Assembly: GCF_024713945.1 (NCBI RefSeq)
Contig: NC_134683.1
Coordinates: 622,501-686,500, forward strand
DNA from: Dermatophagoides farinae
Taxonomy: Eukaryota; Arthropoda; Arachnida; Sarcoptiformes; Pyroglyphidae
Reading direction: 5' to 3'
DNA length: 64,000 nucleotides
The notes beneath the pieces were generated by a model that was given only the letters and a program-made list of their open reading frames with translations, ran no database searches and was not told the DNA's origin. The position numbers and the translations under genes are program-made. Below are positions 31,201 through 41,164 of this stretch, piece by piece; the first letter of the stretch is position 1, and each line of letters starts with the position of its first letter.

Positions 31201-31207
31201 TTGCCAT
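25238..31207 (-). CDS. Four-unit RCC1-BTB fusion protein, 1989 residues
   Basis: One uninterrupted frame carries four full propeller-BTB units: unit 1 at 1-496 (MARSSIENIDIDLFQ), unit 2 at 497-989 (MARSPIENIDIDLFQ), unit 3 at 990-1480 (MTRPPTETIDIELFE) and unit 4 at 1481-1989 (IARSPPENIYIDLFQ). Each has RCC1 blades with YSWG/LWGCG motifs and a BTB domain (YDVEF...KCYL). Internal units end at the helix KELHDK or NELHDK and run straight into K(I/L)RN and the next N-terminus; only unit 4 has the terminal tail DKNRQQSSSKRTKFF. The start of unit 4 has lost its methionine (ATA). With four BTB domains the product could self-assemble or hold several cullin-3 complexes; that is inference. The leader is the type shared with the genes starting at 1711 and 20882. 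Confidence 0.87.
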   Translation of the reverse strand: MARSSIENIDIDLFQDDFKKIGQEFLQSVVSIFSFVPYIGLKQFLLMTKEATYGYGEEICSWLSLKHDMTKPQQISLLNDKKIVQVDYGRRFVAILIEDGQVFIASDVKSGWETNETLRLISNDNDRFKMIACGGGHLLMLRQDGHVCAMGDNSCGQITGNEKSSYQSMIHIDNLENVELIVCGFDQSFSLTNKGKIYSWGRNGRGQLGLGDAKNRNTPCLVAFQNDDSIDIRIKDIMAGPFFSLFLFENGQLWGCGFNYRGELGLGDDIERSTPTKIPIENVQQIACSTFHNFSLAHDGSSYYAWGATNYDEWLSPKKLDDSHSTFASASVQILNSPLTFGLTSTIYAFGSYDSKLYQCRSIIQLFNNQDSYDVEFIIEDKRIKGCKCYLKSVSKFFSDKFSDDWKKKNQVMISGYSYNAYNAYLRMLHSGKIHINRQNITELVDLANCYGDEKLMKYCQTFIQNDLNEQTMPTYLPLIKKYEIKELHDKFKNKIMARSPIENIDIDLFQYGLKKIDQEFLQSVVSIFELFPFSGTEIEFLLMTKKTAFAYGEEICSCLSLEHDMSKPQRISLLNDTKIVQVDSSHDFVVILTDEGQVFIASDVDSKWETNKTLRLISNENDRFKMIVCGGWHLLLLRQDGHVFAMGDNRLGQITGNEKSSFERMIHIDYLENVKLIACGEYHSLSITNKGEIYSWGDNDFGQLGLGDEKKRNTPCLIPFPNDDSTRIKDIVAGKFHSLFLFENGQLWGCGSNSDGELGLGDDIKRSTPTKIPIENVKKIACSKFDSFSLAHDGSSYYAWGKTENGKWSSPRKLDDHPTSFVAASAMILSSPLTFGLTSTIYAFGSHDSISYQFKLITQLFDNQDNYDVEFIIDEKRIKASKCYLKSISKYYRGMFSENWSENNQVIIENYSYETYYEYLRMLHIGKIEICQRNLTEFVDLANFYGDERLMEYCETFIRNDLNEQTMPTYLPLISKYEMKELDYKIRNMTRPPTETIDIELFEDDFENINQEFLQSVVSIFSFFPSLCHEMQFLLMTKDATYGYGKQICSWLSLQHDMNNPQRISLLNDVKIVQVDYGCDFVAILTDNGQVFLASDVKSGWETNETLRLISNDNDRFKMIACGWSHLLMLRQDGHVFAMGDNICSQITGNEESSYQSMKHIDNLENVMLIVCGAGHSLSITIKGEIYSWGYNNCGQLGLGDEENRNTPCLVAFHDDLINIRIKDIMAGNYHSLFLFGNGQLWGCGSNSDGELGLGDDIKLSKLTKIPIENVQRIACLFNFSLAHDGSSYYAWGETKCGKLSSPEKVNVPHSSFASASKMIFLSTHTFGLTSIIHEFKSHDPISYQCKSIIQLFDNQDIYDVEFKINENRIKACKCYLKSASEYYRLMFSGNWIENDQVIINDYSYETYYAFLRMLHTGKIYINRQNISELVDLSNCYFDERLMKYCETFIRNEQTSPTYLPLINKYEMNELHDKLRNKIIARSPPENIYIDLFQYDFIYIDQQFFQSVGSIFSFILEDKNEFLLMTKEATYAYGEEICSWLSLAHDRSKPQRISWLDDMKIVQVDYGRNFVAILTNDGQVFLASNVKSKWETNETLRLISNDNDRFKMIACGQYHLLLLRQDGHVFAMGGNIHGQITGYKESSYESIIHIDNLENVKLIVCGGLHSLSITNKGEIYSWGLNSCGQLGLGDAKNRNTPCLVAFQNDDSIDIQIKDIVAGPLFSLFLFKNGQLWGCGSNKNGELGLGDDIKRSKLTKIPIENVRKIACSKFCSFSLAYDGSSYYAWGKTENGKWSSPRKLDDSHSSFASASVQVLNSPITFGPTLIIHLFGSHDSISYQSKSIIQLFDNQDSYDVEFIFDKKRIKASKCYLQSVSEYYRRRFSGNWSENDQVIINDYSYETYYAYLRMLHTGKIHINRQNITELVDLANCYGDERLMKYCATFIRNDLDEQTMPTYRTLIIKYEIKELYDKIAHLDKNRQQSSSKRTKFF

Positions 31208-31828
31208 TGTCGATAATGGAAAACACTCGAATTATAGACAAAATGATTGACAAACGAGAATATGCGAGAATTAGTGATGGCAGAAAAGAGATGATCAACA
31301 AAAAAATGCCAAATCATTTGATACATTGACAATTTGTGATAATTACCTGTGATATTATCATCATTATTTACATTAAAAATGTATTGGTTCTATCTATCTA
31401 TCTATCTATCTAAGCAGTTTATCATCATCACTGATGTATTGCGTTTGTGTTTGGTGCCCGTTTATGATTAATCATAATCATCATTCACATTGAAAACATT
31501 CCTGATAAATAACCATAGGCTAAAAGTAATACTCCGTGCATGAGAAAAAAAAACATCGGAAGGCACAAAGCGTTAAGATTTACAGCTTTGATTGAATACC
31601 AAGTTGGTTCCAACCAGCCACCTCTCTTGCGGGTATCCAATTTTATTGACTGTCAACGTCTGAGAAAATGTTTATACTTGTTGCTCTGTATGTTCTGTAT
31701 ATGATAATGATAAAATAATTCCAAAGATCAATCATTTTATTTATTGGGTTAATCACAAATTTAAAAAAAAGTCACAAGATTATCTGTTGTTTGTCATTGA
31801 TAAAAAATCGATCATCTAATCAATTTGA
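31208..31828. other. Spacer between the left array and the scavenger receptor gene
   Basis: The first 170 bases are the shared family leader of the four-unit gene. A TATC tetranucleotide repeat lies at 31391-31411. Two overlapping AATAAA signals for the minus-strand receptor gene lie at 31736-31745, about 90 bases after its stop. The rest holds nothing recognisable. Confidence 0.6.
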
Positions 31829-33811
31829 TTATGAAACGGTTCCATAATTAGAATTTGTAGCCGTTGTATTATCATCGTGATCAGTACTTGTCATTATTTC
31901 ATTCGATTGTGGTTGTTGTTGTCGCTGTTCATTATTATTATTGTTATTAGTAATCAACGGATCAGATGTTTGATCATTATCATTAATGAATTCATTATAA
32001 TCATCATCCAAATGATGACGATGCCAATAATATAAAACACAAACGAAAATTGAATAAATCAACATTATTGATCCAATAATCAGGATTAATGCTGCAACGG
32101 TATAAGCAATAATACGTGGTTGTTTTGTTTGCTGTTCAATTGTATTGGCTATTTCTGGTGTTATATGAATCGCTAAACTTTGCCACATTGTAGGCATTAT
32201 TAATGATGCCATTTTTGGTTGTGATGTACCAGCGGTTTGTAAATCAACATTAACCTGTATACGAGCAATGAAATCGACTGGTGTGCCGGTTTGTGGTTCA
32301 ATATCAATATATGATTCATGTTTAGTACGATTCGGATGTAATCCATTCAATTGTTTACGATAATAATCGGAGGCATCTAAAAAATGTGGCAACGATATAA
32401 ATATTGGTGCTCCTTGTTGACATGATGAAATATCGAAAACACCTGATGGTTTTATAACTGGTTGCTTCATAATCATCGTCGCTTTGTTGTCATTAATCGA
32501 TTCGGTGGCTAGAAAGTAAAGAAAAAAAATTAAATATCAGCAACTATGAACGTTTAGCCAACTTACAATTTTGATTATATAAAAGATGATTTATTTCTTT
32601 CGAATCCAATTTAAAAGTTTTCAATAATTGATCAATCGTTCTTTTCCATCGTTGTTTTTCATCATTATCCATAGCAGTGGCAGCAGTAGAAGCATTGGAA
32701 GTAGCAGCCATTTTAATTGATGATAATTTAGATTGATAACAACTATTTGGTGGATAATCAATCGAATTCATAAATGAATGTCGATCTATATGAAAACGAT
32801 CTGTACGTAATGAACCAACATCACTTTGAATGTTTGTTTCGTTCAATGTTAAATTGAATGTACGACAAAAATCTGGACGAAAAAATTGATAAATTTTACG
32901 TTGACCAAATTGACCAGCCGGTGGAAATAGTTCACCATTTTGTGTACCATTAATCTGATTACATTTATCAGTACGCCAATAATTTAATTTGGATGATCCA
33001 TTAAACGATATTAACGTTGTTAAACGGTCAATTTGATCATGACCAGTATATTGGACATATGGTCCAGACCATGTATCATTTTGATTTGACATTAATGAAA
33101 AATAACATGATGGCACTTGTTTTGGTAGTATTCGTTTCAATTCACATAATAATTCACTTTTATAGCCACTAAATAATAATTCATCAACTGATGCCGTAAT
33201 GAAAAAACTAAATTTCAAACGATTAAAAATAGCACGTATGATTGGCTTTAATATTGGTGGTATTGAATTTGAATCCAACATTTTATATACGGTTATCAGT
33301 GGTATATTCATGATTGTTATCTGTTAGGAAAAAAATTTTGAAAATTTCAAATTTTTTGTTAGTCAAAAGAAAAAAACAGAAAACATACCTGTGTTTGTAA
33401 ATCATATGATGATAAATTTGCGTCGAAATGAAATTGTTTCTTTTCCACATAGGAAACAATAGTGTTATTCGAATTAAATTTAATATCACCTTTTGTCATG
33501 TTTAAATGATAAACAAATGGACCAATTTCATTTACCGTAGGTCGCCCGCCGGATAACATTTCTTCGGTGTTTGTTATATTGAATAGATAGAATTTTTGAT
33601 AAATCGGTATATCCATATCACGCCATAGTATATAGCCAGGATTATCGGGTAAAGTGGCCAATTTTTTATGTAAAATATTTGAGATCAAATTCTGGCCAAT
33701 TGGCAAAAAAACAATACCGAGGATAGTCAATATTAATCCAATAATCGATAATGTAATGATTAGTTTTTTATGTTCCATTGCCATTGTTTTGGGCTGCCGT
33801 TTTTGAATCAA
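31829..33811 (-). CDS. Class B scavenger receptor (CD36/SCARB/LIMP-2 family), three coding exons
   Basis: Exons at 33389-33811, 32567-33320 and 31829-32508 join in phase with GT-AG introns of 68 and 58 bases, giving 618 residues. An N-terminal membrane segment (LIITLSIIGLILTILGIVFL) is followed by the CD36 ectodomain: NITNTEEMLSGGRPTVNEIG, FFRPDFCRTFNLT, KPSGVFDISSC, GAPIFISLPHFLDAS, YIDIEPQTGTPVDF. A second membrane segment lies near IIAYTVAALILIIGSIMLIY, and an N/Q-rich cytoplasmic tail of about 60 residues ends NYGTVS. Family members bind lipids, lipoproteins or microbial ligands at the cell surface or lysosome. Unusual is a low-complexity stretch of about 70 residues before KPSGVF. The first exon might start at either of two later ATGs (MAMEHKK), and a 5' untranslated exon may exist upstream. 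Confidence 0.9.
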
Positions 33812-34996
33812 TGTCTGTATTTTTTTTTTCCAAAAAAAAGTGTGAAAAATTGGTAAAAATATGAAACAGAAACAACAAGTGACTCACGTTATTATCATTC
33901 GAAAAAAAATGGAAGACAAGATTTCGTTGTTGTTGATCAATAAACAAAATCAAATGTATTTGCAATGTGCGATGATATTTGATCAGGAGAAAATTGAGTT
34001 TGAATTCAATTTCTGTTATCTGTATGTGTGTGTGTGTGTGATTGTAACCAGGAAGCGAAATTTGTTGCTGCAGCAAAAATAAAATATTTATATAATATCA
34101 GAACAATCGTAGATCATATATGATTCGATTGAAAAAAAATCGAAACATTTTTTTTTGTTTGAAAAAAAAATCCAAAAAAAGATCCAGCAACCAACCAAAA
34201 TACGACTTAATTTTTTTTCTGTGATGATGATGATAAATGGATTCTCTGATGTGAATCAATGGATGAAATTAATGGCATTCAGGTTGTTGTTTTTCTTTTT
34301 TCCATTTTTTTTCATTCATCATACAGGTAAAATATTTATCTTGAATAAATGAATTTTTAATCAATTCAATGACAACATCGAAATAAAAAATGACGCAGTT
34401 ATTGATGATAAATAGAGAATGACAACGCCTCAACACATAGATATACACAAACAAAATTAGTTGCAATCACTATTTATCAGTATCATCAAAAAAAAAAAAA
34501 AAAGAAAATATTAAGGTTGTGTTGTTATTGTGGTTATTATAGATTATTATAACACATAGAATGTTGATTAAATAAAATCCATGTTTACCAATACGTTTTT
34601 TTTTGGTTGTTGATTCACATCGTGATTCGATGATGATAGGTCATATTGATCATCAATCAAGTTATTGAAATTGAAATTGAAATGATGTGATCCGTAAATT
34701 TATTGAATGTTATAATTTGGTTTGTTTTTTTTTTTTTTTTTTTTTTTCCAAAAAAAAAAAAAAACAAAAACAAATCAAAATGTTTCAACAAAAAATAACC
34801 AAATTTATACGTTACAAGTTATACAAGTCTACAATGAATTGCATCTCGTATGAAAACAGTAATTTTATTAGAATTTATTGAAATTGACAATATAAATAAT
34901 AATAATGATAAAGATAAAGATAAAGATAAAGATATCTGAAAAAGGAAACAAAACTTTAACAAATTGAATAGATCGAATTTACCATTGATTGATAAT
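33812..34996. other. Spacer between the receptor gene and the RCC1-only gene
   Basis: AT-rich, with a GT tract near 34025-34040, poly-A/T tracts at 34489-34503 and 34726-34762, and a GATAAA-type tandem repeat at about 34908-34933. A possible 3' splice site (ATACAG) just above 33811 would allow an upstream untranslated exon of the receptor gene. The several short frames are compositional. Confidence 0.5.
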
Positions 34997-36451
34997 TCAT
35001 ATTCTATGATGATTTAATAGTTTATTCATTCCATTTGAAAAATGTTTTCGATTTTGATTCAAATGGCCACTAGTTTGATCCATATGGTCATCATCATTAT
35101 CGAATGTTTTTGTTGTGGTCGTCGTCGAATGTTGTTTAATTTTAGGTAATTTACTTTTCATCAGATATAATATCTGCCAGAATAAATTTTGATGATGATG
35201 ATAATTTGATCTGACCACTTTTGTTGTATGTGCTGTTGATTGATTTATATTGGCAAAAATTTCATGTGAATTTGATTTATTTTTCTTCATTGTAGGTGAT
35301 TTTTGTTGTTCTAATAAAAAATTTGTCCTCAATAATAATGGATTATTATTTTCATCCAATGATATGATTGAATTTGACGAATTTGATGACGATTGTTGTT
35401 GTTTCCGATGGTGATTAATTGATTCATCATTATCATCAATAATTTTTGTATCGATTGGTGTTAACAGCCAATGATCACCACATTTACCAAATACTAATGA
35501 ATTTCTTTTCTTTTTAGTTCGTGCCAATGATGTATTACTGAATGGTGATGCAAGAATATCATTGATTTTTTCATCCAAACAAATACGTACTGGTAATGAT
35601 TCATTTCGTCGTGATCCGGTTCCTAATTGGCCATAATAATTTGATCCAAAACCCAATAGCTGACCATCCACACTAACAGCAAGTACATGATTTTGTCCAC
35701 ATGTTACTTGTTTAATTATAAAATCATTGCCATCAATTACTTTAGTTGGAATGTTTCGATAATTGATTCGTTCACCGATACCAAGCTGTCCATATGCATT
35801 ATGTCCCCATGTAAATAGATGACCTTTACGTGATAAAGCAACCGAATGATGTTGACCACAAGCTATTTCAACAATATTTTCATGTTGTAATTGTCGTAAT
35901 ATGGTTGGCGCAAAACGATTATGATTATCACCTAAACCAAGTTGTCCCCAGAAATTGAAACCCCAACCATAAATGATGCCACGTTTGGTTAATGCTAATG
36001 AATGAAATGCACCACAAGCAATACCGATTATATGTTCATTACGTAATGATTGAATTTGTTGTGGAATATTTATCGATGAACCGGCGTAATCATCCAACGG
36101 TAATGCAAGCTGACCAAATTCATTACTACCACAAGCAAAAATTTTACCATTTTTTGATCGTGCCAATATATGATTACGTCCAGCAGAAAATTCAACAATT
36201 TTACGTCCACATAATCGATGAATTTTTTGTGGTTCAACAATCAAATCTTGATTATCATAATCATTGCCAATACCTAAACATCCACAATTATTACGGCCAT
36301 ATGAATAGACATGATCATTGTTTGTTATGAAAATAACACAATCACTATTACGACCGAATACGAAAACACGTTTTATATCCTGATACAGATAACTATCAAG
36401 ATCATTCAATATAGGTATTGAACGACGAAGTTTACGACGTTCCAGTGTCAT
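34997..36451 (-). CDS. RCC1-propeller protein without a visible BTB domain
   Basis: 484 residues in one frame. Residues about 25-325 hold six clear RCC1 repeats (YSYGRNNCGCLGIGND, YGWGFNFWGQLGLGDN, FTWGHNAYGQLGIGER, LGFGSNYYGQLGTGSR), with cores such as IACGAFHSLAL and IACGQHHSVAL. They resemble vertebrate RCBTB propellers more than the array copies do. The remaining 160 residues are low complexity (N, S, H, T) and I find no BTB motif in this frame or close downstream. RCC1 propellers bind partners such as GTPases or ubiquitin-ligase substrates; the role here is unknown. A 3' splice-like site (TTTCAG) about 100 bases upstream suggests a 5' untranslated exon. Confidence 0.82.
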   Translation of the reverse strand: MTLERRKLRRSIPILNDLDSYLYQDIKRVFVFGRNSDCVIFITNNDHVYSYGRNNCGCLGIGNDYDNQDLIVEPQKIHRLCGRKIVEFSAGRNHILARSKNGKIFACGSNEFGQLALPLDDYAGSSINIPQQIQSLRNEHIIGIACGAFHSLALTKRGIIYGWGFNFWGQLGLGDNHNRFAPTILRQLQHENIVEIACGQHHSVALSRKGHLFTWGHNAYGQLGIGERINYRNIPTKVIDGNDFIIKQVTCGQNHVLAVSVDGQLLGFGSNYYGQLGTGSRRNESLPVRICLDEKINDILASPFSNTSLARTKKKRNSLVFGKCGDHWLLTPIDTKIIDDNDESINHHRKQQQSSSNSSNSIISLDENNNPLLLRTNFLLEQQKSPTMKKNKSNSHEIFANINQSTAHTTKVVRSNYHHHQNLFWQILYLMKSKLPKIKQHSTTTTTKTFDNDDDHMDQTSGHLNQNRKHFSNGMNKLLNHHRI

Positions 36452-38440
36452 GATTTAAAAAAAAAAAATATTCACAACAAAAACAACACCGATCGATGAT
36501 GATGATGATGATGATATGTTGTATTGTTGACAATCATCTAATGATTCCTGAAACAATCACGAAAAAAAATGAATTCAACGAAAAAAAATGTCAAAATGTC
36601 AATCGTTATTGTTGATTTTGTATGTGATTTTGATTGATGAATATGACAATTTTACATACACAACACAGACACAAACACAAACTCACACACACACACACGC
36701 ACTAATTGACATTGATGTTTATTCTTGATTTGTCCTATTATTGAAAAAAAATAATAAATTAAGTGATTCTTTGTTGTAATTAAAATACATACAACATGCA
36801 ATTCAAGTTTGAAAGGATTTCTATTTGTTTGGCTTTGATTCAAGTTTTGCTTTTGATGACGTTTAAAATTCATTCAGTTCAAATATTATTCTTGCCACTA
36901 TTTTTAAATGGAATACAGAATGAATAAAGAATTTGTTTAAAAATAATAAACAAATGTGTTAATCTTTTTCCATCAAATTCGAATGAAAAAAAAAAGAAGA
37001 AAATTGAGTTTTTCCACCATTCCGATAGATGGTGGTATTATAGTGAATGATTGGATTTTTGTTTTTATTTTTTGATTATTTTAAATTCACAAAAATTCTT
37101 GTCAATGTCATGGCTAATAATCATCATTGACACAATTAATGGTGTTCATCATTTGATACACGTTTCAAACGTAATTGTGTTCGTGTTGTGAATGAATGAA
37201 TGAATGAATGTGTGCATACCACATTACCATCATACACCATTTATATATTCGCGAATCGTTTTGAAATCAAAATTGGTTGTTCTGTTTTTTTTTTTGGAAC
37301 CAAACAAAACATCTCATACATCCAAATGCCCTGATGATGATGATGATGATAATGGTGGTGGCTTGCCGTTTTCTTTTTTTTTCTCAATTTCATTTTCTAT
37401 TACATTGGATTTCACCATCATTTTCAAAGCAAAATTAATTGAATCACATCACTTTGTTGAACCAAATACCACCACCATATGTTTTATATATTCAATGGAC
37501 AGTCAGTCAATTTATTGCCACAAATTGCCGCCAATTCCGTTGATGATGTTGATATCCGGCCAATTTTATGGCATTCCATTTAGCCGTTGTTGTTGTTGGT
37601 GAATTCAAAAGTTTCTTGCTTTCATTTTCAGTTTCAGTTTCAATTTTCTTTTCATTCTGATTTAAATTTTATGTAAATTTTTTTTTCTTTGTTGCTCCAA
37701 TATTGTTCATTGTGAAAGAAAATAACCGAAAACAAAAAAAAAGACACAGATGTGATTTCAAAAAAAAAAAAAAAAAAATTTTGCTCTCAAAACTACAGAG
37801 AGAGATCATTTTTCAGATTCAAATTTTTTTCACATAAACCACTTGGTTATATATCATTCGGTGATGATGATGTAACAATCATTCTGGATTTTGTTGTTGT
37901 TGTTCATTGAGAAACAAGAGAAAAAAATCTGAATGAAGAAAAAAAAATAATCCCGATTATTATAAACCAACAGGCAAACACTCATACACACACACACACA
38001 CACACAAAATCATCCAAACTTGATTGAAAATTGTTTTTCTTTCCAATCATAACTTGAATATTTTTCTCTTCAATGTTTGCCATCATCATCATCATCATCA
38101 ATAATTTCCAATGAATGGAAAAAAAAGAATCGGGTTTTCCAAAAAATTTTTTTTTCTTTAATTCTTGGCTCCGTGATGAAAAAAAAGTACATAGAATTTC
38201 TTTGAAAAACATGATTAATTAACAATAACACAAATGGTGTTTGTTTGCTAAAGAAAAAAAAACAAAACAGAATTACAAATAAAGAACAAAAAAAATTTTT
38301 TTCAATCTTACAAAACAATCAATTAACAATAAATCTTTAAATATTCTGTATCGCCGTCGTCGAAATTTTTTTCGATGTTGCTGATTATCAAAGAAAAAAA
38401 ATTCTTTATTCTTCGGTTCCATTATCGATGATTTTGTTTC
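36452..38440. other. Spacer between the RCC1-only gene and the polyQ gene
   Basis: About 2 kb with no supported gene. It holds CA tracts near 36690 and 37985-38005, a GAAT repeat near 37190-37208, and ATC/ATG repeats. The frames found here are rich in F, H and K from AT runs. It probably contains the promoter and 5' untranslated sequence of the gene starting at 36451 and the 3' end of the polyQ gene. Confidence 0.5.
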
Positions 38441-40659
38441 TCATTGTATCATACAAATCAATTCGGCCATTGAACTGTCCTGAAAAAATGAATCCATATT
38501 ATCCATTGTTTGTAATGGAATCTGTGTATCAATCGGTAATAATTCGGTGGTTAGATTCATTCCTATTATATTTTATAGAATGGGGAAAAAAATTTTTTGT
38601 TAAAAATTTTCAAGCAAAAAAAAAAAAAAAAAAAAAATACAACTGTCTTACCACGTGATTCACGACACCGTTCACAGGCACATGGTATACCATTTTTTGA
38701 TGTTGCAATACGATGTTGTTGTTGTTGTTCTACCATCATCATTGATGATTTATTCACATCGATATCGTCATCATCAAGATCATCACCGGCAATCAATGAC
38801 CATTGATATAGCTCATCAGATGTTATATTATTATTATCCGGTACTTTATCCTGATCCAAATACATTGCTTGGATATAATTTTTTAATTTTTGTTGATATT
38901 GTTGAGGTTGTTGTTGTTCAGATTTTTTTCCATTCTCACCATTATGATGATGATCTACATTCAATTTATTTAGCTGTTTTTCCGAACGATTATGTGATAA
39001 ACGGTTCCAGAAACTTTTTCCACCACCACCACTACCAACATTATTTTGACCACCTACCATTACTATATTGCTTTTATCGGATAAAATCATTTTATTATTA
39101 TTATTTTTCATTTTATTCATTTGTTTCGTTGTTGATGATGAATAGATAACATTCGAATCGTTTATATTTGAAAATCGATTTGGATCACGTATCGTATAAT
39201 AAATATGATCATCATCAAATTGTTTTTGTTGCTGCTTTGACTGTTGTTGTTGTTGTTGTTGGCTATAATGATTTTTTAATGGTTCAGATAATTGATGATG
39301 TAATTGCTGCTGTTGTTGAGCTGATTTTGTATCAATCAATGATAATTGCCTCTGCAAACGTCTACTTAGATGATCAATTTTTTGATAGGATAATTCTGTT
39401 GTTGTTGCTGTCGATGATGATTGTTGTTGTTGTTGTTGTGGTTGTTGCGTTTGTGTTTGTAATAATCCATTCTGTATCAATTCTTCAACATCAGTTTGTG
39501 TACGTTTATCTGAATAGAAAATTGTATTCAATGATTGTTGCTGTTGATCAATACTATTCGTATAATAATTATTAAAACCATGGCCATCAATAATTTCAAT
39601 TTGATGATTTTTCATATCATTATTATTATCATTTAAATTCAACATTGAAATTTTCTGATTATTAAGAAATGCATTTGGTGGTGTTATAACACGTGATAAA
39701 TGTTCATAACGTTCATCTTCAAGTAAATGATTTGCATCCAGATAATATAATGTATTACTAGTAGCTTGATGTTGTGATCTTTGTTGTTGATATGGTTGAT
39801 CAGACCAACTTGAATCGCTTGTTGTTGTTGTTGTTGGACAACATTTGGAACAACGACATAATAGACGACATGGATTTGTTGTTGTCGTTGTTGTTTTTTC
39901 TTTAACATTTTCATTGACAAAAAAATCACGACGAATTTTTTGTTGCTGCTGATCATGATTTTGATTGATCGATTGTTGTATTTGATTCGCATTATCATTT
40001 TGTTTAATCATTGATGATGATGGTGATTCAAATTGTTGTTCAACGATTATCGATTGTTGTTGCTGTTGTTGTTCTGATAATTTCAATTCTTTTTTAGGCT
40101 GCAATTGTTCTTGTTGTTGTTGTTGTTGCTGTTGCTGCCGTAATTGACGGAAATATTCTTGAAAAAGTTCCGGATATTGACTTACATAATAACGATAAAG
40201 ATTAAATTGTCGCTGTAATAATGTTTCTTGATCATGATTTATGTCCAATTCATGATCATATTGATGTTGTAATGATGATGATGTTGATACCTCTGGATCA
40301 TTGTCCGTAATTGTCGATGCCATAAACACTGTATTATTCAATGATTCAGTGATATTTGAATCATTTTCATATTTTTGTTGTTGTAATTGATAATTATTCG
40401 ATATTTGCTGTGGATCTGTTTCTGGTCGTAATGATGATGATGATGATGGTCTATTCGGTTCAATAATATCATTCGAATCCGATTGGCAGGAAACTTTTTT
40501 TTTCTGCAGTGATAAATTTGATTTTCGAAATGTTTTCGATGATTGCTGCTGCTGCTGCTGTTTACGATGATGATTTTGTAACTGATGCTGCATTTGTTGC
40601 TGTTGTTGTTGTTGTTGTTGATTATAATGAGCATTTGCCAATTGATGATGGTTTAGAAT
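38441..40659 (-). CDS. Polyglutamine-rich protein, 3' part of a spliced gene (5' end not found)
   Basis: A large exon (38652-40659) begins after a CCACAG acceptor with ILNHHQLANAHYNQQ and ends at a GTAAGA donor after CACERCRESRG. A candidate last exon (38441-38562, after AATATAATAG) continues in phase with MNLTTELLPIDTQIPL and stops after ELICMIQ. Together they give about 709 codons. The protein has many Q runs, S/T-rich stretches and two cysteine clusters (CRLLCRCSKCC near the middle, CACERCRESRG near the end). It also has a less repetitive segment, QFNLYRYYVSQYPELFQEYF. I do not recognise the family. The real start lies in an exon further upstream that I could not pin down; the ATG at 40689 lies in the intron. 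Confidence 0.6.
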
Positions 40660-41164
40660 CTGTGGTGGGAAAAAAAAATTTAAAATCAAAATGAATAGAA
40701 AAAAAATTCAATGGAAAATTTCTTCTTTCAGAATCACATTCGCCAACCAAGTAACTAAAGAACCAGCAGACCATAATAATGACATATTTGATTGCCATTG
40801 AATTATGGGTTATGATGATGATTATATTTCATTCGAATTCATTTTATTCAATGTAAATTTTATTTTATTTTTTTTCAAAAACGAAAAAACACAATCAGCA
40901 ATGTGAAAATTTTACAAATTGAGGATCATTTTATCATCATTTTTTTTATTGGTCTGATTTATGAATTGGATGAATGGATGGAAAAGTTTTCGGCAATTAT
41001 CGAATGAAAAAGCGAGAAAATTGCCATTTATTTATATACTATAGTATATGAAGATACACAATTGTTTATCATTTATTTTTGGCTCGTCACTAATTCTCGA
41101 ATATTCTCGTTTGTCAATCATTTTGTCTATATTTCGATTTTTCGAGTGTTTTCCATCATCGATA
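40660..41164. other. Divergent spacer between the polyQ gene and the right array
   Basis: Between a minus-strand gene and the first plus-strand family gene. The last 100 bases before the start at 41165 are the conserved family leader (TTCTCGTTTGTCAATCATTT ... CATCATCGATAATGGC). Just upstream is a TTTATATACT stretch that could serve as a TATA box; it overlaps the 16-base palindrome at 41034-41049. Two short coding-like stretches on the minus strand at about 40740-40798 could belong to a first exon of the polyQ gene, but I see no good donor. Confidence 0.45.
41031..41049 (+). promoter_or_regulatory. Candidate TATA region with a 16-base palindrome
   Basis: TTTATATA followed by the perfect palindrome ATATACTATAGTATAT (41034-41049), about 115-130 bases before the start codon of the first right-arm gene. 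It is a plausible core promoter, but AT-rich sequence makes such matches common. Confidence 0.35.

Noticed and set aside
31540-31660. Possible tRNA or small RNA in a less AT-rich patch
   Set aside because: I could not fold a cloverleaf or find box A and box B promoter elements in it.
39168-39575. Plus-strand valine-rich frames opposite the polyglutamine gene
   Set aside because: CAG/CAA repeats read on the opposite strand give V and L runs. There are no other coding signs.
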